Assembly: GCA_003501335.1 (NCBI GenBank)
Contig: DNPQ01000329.1
Span: forward strand, 1-12,430
DNA length: 12,430 bases
Reading direction: 5' to 3'
From: Bacillota bacterium
GTDB lineage: Bacteria; Bacillota; UBA4882; UBA8346
Both the position numbers and the translations under genes were made by a program. Positions 6,785 through 12,430 of the stretch are shown here, piece by piece (position 1 is the first letter of the stretch; every line of letters starts with the position of its first letter). The notes below the pieces were generated by a model. The model saw nothing but the letters and a program-made list of their open reading frames with translations. It made no database searches and was not told where the DNA came from.

Positions 6785-7043
6785 TCATCCATGCCGTCTG
6801 TGGTTAAATCCTATCAATCAGTTTAAAGGACGATCCCGTAATAAACTGGTCGGTAAATGATAGTTGCCCTCTAGTTGAAATTTGCCTGGATGTATTTTTG
6901 AGCCCTCACGCGGGAAATCGGGTTTCTCTTCAGAAAATAAACTGGGAAAAGAGCTTGCACGCCGGGAGCAATTTTCGCCAGTTTATTTTCTGTCAGTTTT
7001 TGGGGCGGTTTAACTTTACAGATTGAAACGGGCAGTAGTTTAT
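6785..7043. other. Convergent intergenic region after dltB
   Basis: About 260 bases between the converging dltB and the downstream minus-strand gene. It holds no credible gene; the few short frames lack ribosome sites. Its main content is the long inverted repeat at 6931-6992 and a further direct copy of AATAAACTGG at 6840-6849. No GC-rich stem followed by a T-run is evident next to either gene end. Confidence 0.7.
6931..6992. repeat. Long inverted repeat forming a hairpin, possible bidirectional terminator
   Basis: CAGAAAATAAACTGG (6931-6945) and CCAGTTTATTTTCTG (6978-6992) are perfect 15-base reverse complements. The pairing continues inward after one bulged base (G6977) through GAAAA/TTTTC (6946-6950 with 6972-6976) and then, after a four-base bulge, TTGC/GCAA, giving a stem of about 24 pairs. 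A five-T run follows on the plus strand after TCAG. The position between convergent genes fits transcription termination, but the stem is A+T-rich and far longer than usual, so a relic of a small inverted-repeat element is also possible. Confidence 0.75.
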
Positions 7044-7580
7044 TTATGCCACCAAAGGTCTGGAAAATAGCGGAATGACTTTGAAGTACACTAAAAGGGC
7101 GACTGTGATCACAAGTAACACAATAAAGATAAGGAAACCAATTTGTTTGGAGCTAAGTTTCTGAGGTATCCAAGGTATAGCGGGGAATTGGTTATTCATA
7201 AAAACCACTTCGGATTGTTTATTCACATAACGAAATTTCTCGCTTTGAATAAGAGAATTTAATTCACCATAAATATTTAAGCGAATTGTTAATCCGTCAA
7301 AATCGGCTCCATAATCCAGTAGTGATTGGAACCGGCGACGCAGGTTTTCCAAAAAAGAATGATCCATCATCAGTTTTCGATATGCAAAAATTTTGATGCT
7401 GAATTCATACAATTCCCGTTTCGATTGAATCTTTAACTGGGGGTTGTCCTTTCTTAAAGTGTCAACAATAGTATTCAAGAAATTCTGAATTTCGGTGATA
7501 TTTCCCGTGAAATGACTATTAGTCCCGATACTCACTTCACCCGATATCGTAAGTTGTTTTAATGTTCGCAGTATATTCAA
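7044..7580 (-). CDS. Hypothetical protein with C-terminal membrane anchor
   Basis: I do not recognise this 178-residue protein. It has no N-terminal signal or membrane segment. Residues 1-140 look soluble and charged, with likely helices at about 30-42 and 53-90 (many Arg/Lys/Glu), and a single strongly hydrophobic segment (IGFLIFIVLLVITVALLVYF) lies at about 147-166, leaving a short tail. That is the pattern of a tail-anchored protein with its bulk in the cytoplasm. The start appears to be TTG at 7578-7580, since AGGTGA lies six bases ahead and no ATG is nearby. It follows the zinc-ribbon gene by 27 bases on the same strand, so the two probably form one transcript and may work together at the membrane. 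No function is assigned. Confidence 0.7.
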   Translation of the reverse strand: MNILRTLKQLTISGEVSIGTNSHFTGNITEIQNFLNTIVDTLRKDNPQLKIQSKRELYEFSIKIFAYRKLMMDHSFLENLRRRFQSLLDYGADFDGLTIRLNIYGELNSLIQSEKFRYVNKQSEVVFMNNQFPAIPWIPQKLSSKQIGFLIFIVLLVITVALLVYFKVIPLFSRPLVA

Positions 7581-7607
7581 TGAAGGTCACCTATTCCGCC
7601 TGAGTTC

Positions 7608-8111
7608 TTATGAATTCAAATTACTTTTACAATGAACGCATTTTATGGCATCGATAGCAATAAGTTCTTTACAAAATGGGCATTCCTTTTTGGCTATTTC
7701 GTTGATCATCACACCGCAATGCTTACATTTGATCGCTCCTAATTTAATGGGATTACCGCAGGCTGGGCATTCTTTCGTTTTATTTTCCAGATATCCGGAG
7801 TCAGAAACGGGCGATAAATTTCCTCTATTGCTCTGGGAAGCCGAAATCTCCCTCTCTAAGCCTTCAAAGCGTTGCTCATTAACTTGTTCATCGCTTACAA
7901 CCCGGTCTTTGAGTTGTTGTTGCTCCATTTTAACCTCTTGAATGGACTCTTCAACTTTTATATCTTTTAAACAAGCGAGGATTATCCCGGATAGAATTGG
8001 AGAGATAAGGAGGGACAGAGCCGACCAACCGATGACATTTCGGCCTTTTTTATAGGCAAAGTACCCCACGAGAGCGCAAAGTGCCAAGTATACAATACTC
8101 AATAGCGACAA
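7608..8111 (-). CDS. Membrane protein with double zinc ribbon, function unknown
   Basis: The 167-residue protein begins with two short hydrophobic segments (about 3-20 and 27-47) joined by KKGRNVIGW, a hairpin seen in many small uncharacterised bacterial membrane proteins. A glutamine- and glutamate-rich stretch at about 52-92 could form a coiled coil. The C-terminus carries two four-cysteine zinc ribbons: Cys115/118 with Cys129/132, and Cys144/147 with Cys158/161, each CPxC(x10)CxHC. The ribbons probably face the cytoplasm and bind a partner or nucleic acid; this is inference. The likely start is TTG at 8109-8111 behind AAGGAAGGAGA. A second TTG three codons later (8100-8102) has better spacing to GGAG and is a real alternative. 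First of a two-gene unit with the tail-anchored protein downstream. Confidence 0.78.
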   Translation of the reverse strand: MSLLSIVYLALCALVGYFAYKKGRNVIGWSALSLLISPILSGIILACLKDIKVEESIQEVKMEQQQLKDRVVSDEQVNEQRFEGLEREISASQSNRGNLSPVSDSGYLENKTKECPACGNPIKLGAIKCKHCGVMINEIAKKECPFCKELIAIDAIKCVHCKSNLNS

Positions 8112-8132
8112 TCTCCTTCCTTTTTAACTCAT

Positions 8133-8159
8133 TTTATAGATTTTAGGGATGAATTGCAA
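8133..8159 (-). promoter_or_regulatory. Weak candidate promoter for the zinc-ribbon gene unit
   Basis: In the 66-base gap after rqcH, the reverse strand has TTGCAA (8154-8159) and TATAAA (8133-8138) 15 bases apart, which is shorter than ideal. It is the only promoter-like pair seen in the gap, so the two small genes may have their own start or may be read through from rqcH. No terminator is seen after rqcH. Confidence 0.3.
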
Positions 8160-8177
8160 TGAAAAAAATGGGAATTA

Positions 8178-9980
8178 TTACGAGTCAATCTTCGGCACAC
8201 CCAGTTGGGTCAGTAAATCCAAATCCGGTGTAATAATAGCGGTTTTAAAAAAATCATAAATTACAAAACCCGGCTTTGCAGCAGGCGGTTTCTTAACATT
8301 TTTACGTTGAGTATAATCAACGGGAATTTTGGTGGAGTTTTTGGCTTTACTGAAAAAGGCCGCCAATTGACAAGCATAATTCAGAGACTCATCATCAACC
8401 GGGATTCCGGGCTGTGGTCTTAAAATAACATGGGAACCGGGTATCTTTTGAGTATGAAACCAAAGGTCGTTGGGATCAGCGATTTTAAAGGTTAACCGGT
8501 CATTTTGAATGTTGTTGCGGCCAACCAAGATAGTATGGCCGGTCGGTGTTTTAAATTGACGCGGTTCTAACGGTTTTACTTTTTTTGTAAATTTTTTAAC
8601 CCCATGAGTTTTGCCTTTTTTGGAAACTTCCATCTGTTGAAGTTCTTCCTGAACGAGCCCGAGATCGGACATACTCAGGGCATTTTGGGCCATGACTTCA
8701 ATGCTTTCAAGGTATTCCAAGGCTTCCCGGGTCTTGGTGATTTGTTCGCCAATAGCCAATTGGCCTTTTTTGGCTTTTTGATACTTTTTAAAATAAACCT
8801 GGGCGTTGGCTTGCGCTGTTAATGCAGGATTCAGTGAAATCAACAACTCTTTTCCTTCAGGGTCATAATGGTTGGTAAGTTTGACTTCCTTGCTCCCTTT
8901 GGCGATTTGAAAACCGTAAGTGGTTAAGAGTTCTCCGGTAATACGTAAATGGTCGCCATTTTCGGCGGCAGATGCTTCCGCTTGTTGTTTGGTTAATTTG
9001 GTATGGGTCTTTTCGAACTGAAAATGGATCTTTTTTTCCAAATTTTGTCTTGATTCCTTGAAGCGGTTTGTTAATTGCCGTTGATCGAAAAGGGCCGCAA
9101 TTTTCTCATAGAGAAGTTGGATGGGTCGAACCGTGATATTCTCGGGTGGAAAATGAATTGCCAGAGCTGAACAATCGATAAGGTTTCCGGTTTCATTAAA
9201 AAGACCAGTCGGTGTAAAATCGTTTTTGGCTACAGCGGCAGCCCATTTACAGAAGGAAGAAAATAGTTCTGGGTATTCCAAGGATGGAATATCACGGCAG
9301 GGAGTGGCCGGAGAAAAATTCGCCTCATGGGTAATTTCATCTATGGAGAGGGCTGATAGTCCGTACCAATGTTTGAGAAAAAATTTTTCCAGTGAAACGT
9401 CATCCGGTACCTGGCTAAGAAGGGTTGAAAATTGATTTTCGGTAATCGTAACCGGCCGCCAGCGGCCTCCAGTTGAAGGAACTTCATAGGAAATCCCTGG
9501 AGTAATCTCGCGATCTTCGGGTTTCCTAGGGGCTACTCTGCGCCAGGCATCGGTAATGATCATATTTTCATCACATAGTATAAAATTAGAGCTTTTGCCA
9601 GTCAACTCAACCATTAGATAACGGCTGGTTATTCCGATCGTCTGTTCATAGACTTCAAAAGTCAACTTTACAATTCTTTCAAAGGGGACGGCATCGATTG
9701 CAACCAGCTTGGAACTGGAAAAACGTTTGCGAAGAGAAGCGCCGAAAATTGTTGGAGAAGGCAGGGTTTCTCTGCAATCTGTCCGTGAGCGCGGATCAAT
9801 TAGATGAAAACGGCCATATCCGGCATTTAGGGATATCACTAAGTTAAAATCACTGCCGGAACCATAACCGCAGAGTAAAAACTCGTCTGCAAATGTTTGG
9901 TAAATCTGATTGATTCTTACCGGTAAATGATGAGTCAGTTCAATAGAAATTTGGGCAATCACTGGAGCATCGATAGGCAT
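8178..9980 (-). CDS. rqcH: RqcH, Rqc2/NEMF-family ribosome quality control protein
   Basis: Binds stalled 50S subunits carrying peptidyl-tRNA and recruits tRNA-Ala so that C-terminal alanine tails mark the stuck chain for proteolysis. Older annotation calls the family fibronectin-binding protein FbpA or YloA. The 600 residues show an NFACT-N domain (about 1-175; VRINQIYQTF, LRKRF, FERIVKLTFEV, LMVELTGKSSNFIL), a helix-hairpin-helix region (about 185-240), a long coiled-coil middle (about 285-450), a basic linker, and NFACT-R (about 475-585; GHTILVGRNN, DPNDLWFHTQKIPGSHV). The Asp-Arg pair known to matter for tRNA binding (D97-R98 in B. subtilis) is Glu101-Arg102 here, a conservative change. 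ATG at 9980 follows AAAGGAGG. It is divergent from the calcium ATPase with a 61-base gap. Confidence 0.95.
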   Translation of the reverse strand: MPIDAPVIAQISIELTHHLPVRINQIYQTFADEFLLCGYGSGSDFNLVISLNAGYGRFHLIDPRSRTDCRETLPSPTIFGASLRKRFSSSKLVAIDAVPFERIVKLTFEVYEQTIGITSRYLMVELTGKSSNFILCDENMIITDAWRRVAPRKPEDREITPGISYEVPSTGGRWRPVTITENQFSTLLSQVPDDVSLEKFFLKHWYGLSALSIDEITHEANFSPATPCRDIPSLEYPELFSSFCKWAAAVAKNDFTPTGLFNETGNLIDCSALAIHFPPENITVRPIQLLYEKIAALFDQRQLTNRFKESRQNLEKKIHFQFEKTHTKLTKQQAEASAAENGDHLRITGELLTTYGFQIAKGSKEVKLTNHYDPEGKELLISLNPALTAQANAQVYFKKYQKAKKGQLAIGEQITKTREALEYLESIEVMAQNALSMSDLGLVQEELQQMEVSKKGKTHGVKKFTKKVKPLEPRQFKTPTGHTILVGRNNIQNDRLTFKIADPNDLWFHTQKIPGSHVILRPQPGIPVDDESLNYACQLAAFFSKAKNSTKIPVDYTQRKNVKKPPAAKPGFVIYDFFKTAIITPDLDLLTQLGVPKIDS

Positions 9981-10041
9981 TTTTTTTATCCTCCTTTAGT
10001 AAGTATAGCGGTGAAAGAGAGTTTGGTCAATGGAGGGAAAA

Positions 10042-12430
10042 ATGTCCAACTGGTTTAATATCGATGCCGAAGAAGTGATCAAAGCTTTTTCCAGTTGTGA
10101 AAAAAAGGGATTGGCTACTTTGGAGGCAAACCGCAGGATCGCTAAAATAGGCCAAAATCAATTGGAGTCTGGATCAAAGCTTTCACCATGGCAGATTTTC
10201 GGATCCCAGTTTAAAGATTTTATGGTATTGGTGCTTATCGGCGCCGCCATTGTTTCGGGGTTGCTGGGGGAAAGACCGGATGCCATAACGATTGTCGCTA
10301 TTGTCATCTTGAATGCTTTTTTAGGTTTTGTCCAGGAATATCGGGCCGAGAAATCGTTAGAAGCTTTGAAAGAATTAACCGCTCCTATGGCTCATGTATA
10401 TCGGGACGGTAAGATTCGAAAAGTCCCCGCCAAATTAATCGTTCCCGGTGATATCATAGTCCTGGAAAGTGGGGATCGGATCGCAGCCGACGGTAGAATT
10501 ATCGCTGCAACGGATTTAGAAATTAATGAAGCAACCTTGACCGGAGAGTCTTTGACAGTATCTAAAAATGAGCATATAAATAAAGAAGCACATCCGGCGC
10601 TGGGGGATCAAAAAAATATGGTTTTTGCGGGCACTATTGTTTCCGGTGGAAGAGGGCGGGCTGTTGTTACGGCTACCGGAATGCAAACTGAGATCGGAAA
10701 AATTGCCGGGATGATTAGTAATGCTCAAAATGAAGAAACTCCCCTACAAAAACGTCTCGAACAACTTGGAAAATGGCTGGTGATTATCTGCTTGGGAGTA
10801 TGCGCCGCTGTGGGTACTATGGGGGTTTTGCGCGGTGAGCCACCCCGCCAGATGTTTTTAGCCGCAGTAAGCTTAGCGGTTGCTGCGATCCCCGAAGGAC
10901 TGCCGGCCATCGTTACCATTGTTTTAGCAGTTGGGGTCCAAAGAATGATCCGCCGGAATGCAATTATCCGTAGGTTGCCAGCTGTTGAAACCTTGGGCTG
11001 CGCAACAGTTATTTGTTCAGATAAAACAGGAACCCTGACCCAAAATAAATTGGGTGTCACTCGGATCTGGACGGGACAAAGGGAATATAGTTTAGAATTA
11101 GAGCATATTCATACGAGTGTTACCGGCCCCCTTAAACGTTTATTGGAAATTGGCGTTCTTTGTAATAATGCCCAATTGGGAACAGAAGATTATTCTGGAA
11201 ATATTGTCGGTGACCCGACAGAAGGGGCTTTACTCAAGGTAGCTTTGGATTACGGGCTCGATCCCCGGCAGTGCATCAAAGAACAACAACGTTTAGGAGA
11301 AATCCCTTTTAGCTCGGAACGTAAACGGATGAGTGTATGGGTTCAAAGCCCTGAAGGCGTTTTATTACTGACAAAAGGGGCGGCTGATATTATAGCAGAA
11401 CGTTGCAACCAGGTTTGGTCCAGTGATGGTATTATCCCTTTTTCCAATAAAATGAAGCTGGAAGTTAAGACTTATGCAGAACGCTGGGGATCTGAAGCCT
11501 TACGGATATTGGCTTTTGCTTATCGACCGGCCCGTTTCGATGAAATCAATCGAAAAAGCGGGGATTTAGAAAAAGAGTTAATCTTTATCGGATTGATGGG
11601 AATGACAGATCCGCCGCGGCCAGAATCAAGGATGGCGATTGAAAAGGCCCGGCAAGCCGGTATTCAAACCAAGATGATTACCGGTGATTATCCCCGTACA
11701 GCAGCGGCTATTGCTAAACAGATCCATTTGTTGCGACCTGAAGGGAAAATTATTACCGGAGTTGAAATCGACCAGTTGAGCGATGAGAAGCTTGCCGAGA
11801 TTATTCATGAAATTGATGTTTTTGCCAGGGTGTCACCCCACCATAAATTGCGGGTGGTCAAGGCTTTAAAAAGGAATGGTCAAGTGGTGGCGATGACTGG
11901 TGATGGAGTCAATGACGCACCGGCAATCAAGGAAGCGGATATCGGGGTGGCGATGGGGCAAAGTGGTACCGATGTGACCAAAGAAGCCTCGGCCATGGTG
12001 ATTGCGGACGATAATTTTGCCACCATTATCGCAGCGGTGGAAGAAGGACGGACTATTTATGATAATATCCGTAAATTTATCCGCTATTTATTAAGCTGTA
12101 ATATGGGAGAAATTTTAACTATGTTCGGCGGGATTATGATGGGGTTGCCTTTTCCTTTGTTACCGATTCAAATTTTATGGGTTAATTTGGTTACCGACGG
12201 TCTTCCGGCGATTGCCCTCGGTATGGACTCGGCAGAGGCTGATAATATGAGCCGGCGTCCCCGTCCGCCCCGAGAGGGTATTTTTGGTCGAGGTCTAGGC
12301 CTGAAAATTCTTTTTCAGGGTCTGATGATAGGAGTCGTTACTTTGGCTGTTTATATGGTAAAGTTAAAAACGGGTGGCGGTTTAATGGAAGCTCGGACGG
12401 CCGCCTTTGCAACTTTAGTTTTTGCCCAAT
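10042..12430 (+). CDS. P-type calcium-transporting ATPase, SERCA-like (C-terminus cut by window edge)
   Basis: Membrane pump that couples ATP hydrolysis to calcium export. Reading starts at ATG 10042, five bases after GGAGG, and stays open for 796 codons to the right edge; relatives are about 880-900 residues. Domains in order: N-terminal cation ATPase domain; actuator motif TGES (167-170); M4 PEGLP (284-288) with the ion-binding Glu285; phosphorylation site DKTGT at Asp327; N-domain FSSERKRMSVW and TKGAADII; ITGDYPRTA; TGDGVNDAP (619 on). Ion ligands match SERCA: Asn687 and Glu690 in M5 (CNMGEIL), and Asn715, Thr718 and Asp719 in M6 (NLVTDGLPA), so residues for both calcium sites in M4-M6 are present. 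The last helices, including any M8 ligand, lie outside the window. It resembles B. subtilis YloB, also a neighbour of the rqcH homologue yloA. Calcium specificity is inferred; manganese transport is possible. Confidence 0.93.
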   Translation, partial: MSNWFNIDAEEVIKAFSSCEKKGLATLEANRRIAKIGQNQLESGSKLSPWQIFGSQFKDFMVLVLIGAAIVSGLLGERPDAITIVAIVILNAFLGFVQEYRAEKSLEALKELTAPMAHVYRDGKIRKVPAKLIVPGDIIVLESGDRIAADGRIIAATDLEINEATLTGESLTVSKNEHINKEAHPALGDQKNMVFAGTIVSGGRGRAVVTATGMQTEIGKIAGMISNAQNEETPLQKRLEQLGKWLVIICLGVCAAVGTMGVLRGEPPRQMFLAAVSLAVAAIPEGLPAIVTIVLAVGVQRMIRRNAIIRRLPAVETLGCATVICSDKTGTLTQNKLGVTRIWTGQREYSLELEHIHTSVTGPLKRLLEIGVLCNNAQLGTEDYSGNIVGDPTEGALLKVALDYGLDPRQCIKEQQRLGEIPFSSERKRMSVWVQSPEGVLLLTKGAADIIAERCNQVWSSDGIIPFSNKMKLEVKTYAERWGSEALRILAFAYRPARFDEINRKSGDLEKELIFIGLMGMTDPPRPESRMAIEKARQAGIQTKMITGDYPRTAAAIAKQIHLLRPEGKIITGVEIDQLSDEKLAEIIHEIDVFARVSPHHKLRVVKALKRNGQVVAMTGDGVNDAPAIKEADIGVAMGQSGTDVTKEASAMVIADDNFATIIAAVEEGRTIYDNIRKFIRYLLSCNMGEILTMFGGIMMGLPFPLLPIQILWVNLVTDGLPAIALGMDSAEADNMSRRPRPPREGIFGRGLGLKILFQGLMIGVVTLAVYMVKLKTGGGLMEARTAAFATLVFAQ

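Noticed and set aside
6931..6992. Terminal inverted repeats of an insertion sequence
   Set aside because: The arms are only 32 bases apart, with no transposase between them and no clear target duplication outside.
10516..11808. Minus-strand frames of 60-111 residues inside the ATPase
   Set aside because: The plus strand carries an uninterrupted P-type ATPase with all motifs; these are shadows.

Overview
The window reads as chromosomal DNA of a low-to-moderate G+C Gram-positive bacterium (Bacillota; a Clostridia-like or Bacilli-like lineage, which I cannot narrow further). The evidence is a groES-groEL operon preceded by a perfect CIRCE operator for the HrcA repressor, AGGAGG-type ribosome binding sites throughout, frequent TTG starts, a teichoic acid D-alanylation (dlt) operon, and an rqcH gene divergent from a SERCA-type calcium ATPase gene, which resembles the yloA/yloB pair of Bacillus subtilis.

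Layout. Bases 1-1922 (minus strand) hold groEL, cut by the left edge, and groES; they are read from a promoter and CIRCE operator at about 1945-2010. Bases 1972-2435 are a divergent, A+T-rich intergenic region with the groESL promoter, a short tandem repeat, a likely dlt promoter, and a long leader with a possible short leader peptide. Bases 2436-6784 (plus strand) hold five tightly packed dlt genes in the order dltC-dltD-dltX-dltA-dltB. The order I know from Firmicutes is dltX-A-B-C-D, so this operon looks circularly permuted. DltA charges the carrier protein DltC with D-alanine. The membrane acyltransferase DltB, with DltD and the small protein DltX, passes it to teichoic acid outside the cell, which lowers the negative charge of the envelope.

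Bases 6785-7043 separate convergent genes and contain a long, nearly perfect inverted repeat. Bases 7044-8111 (minus strand) hold two small membrane protein genes of unknown function, one with a double zinc ribbon, both apparently starting with TTG. Bases 8178-9980 (minus strand) encode RqcH, the bacterial Rqc2/NEMF homologue of ribosome-associated quality control. From 10042 to the right edge (plus strand) lies a P-type calcium-transporting ATPase missing its last part.

I see no tRNA, rRNA, CRISPR array, transposase, phage gene or classical mobile element. The most unusual things are the permuted dlt order with dltX buried at the dltD/dltA junction, the unusual DltD active-site block, the large hairpin at 6931-6992, and the orphan two-gene membrane/zinc-ribbon unit. 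I do not see convincing evidence of a wholly new system.
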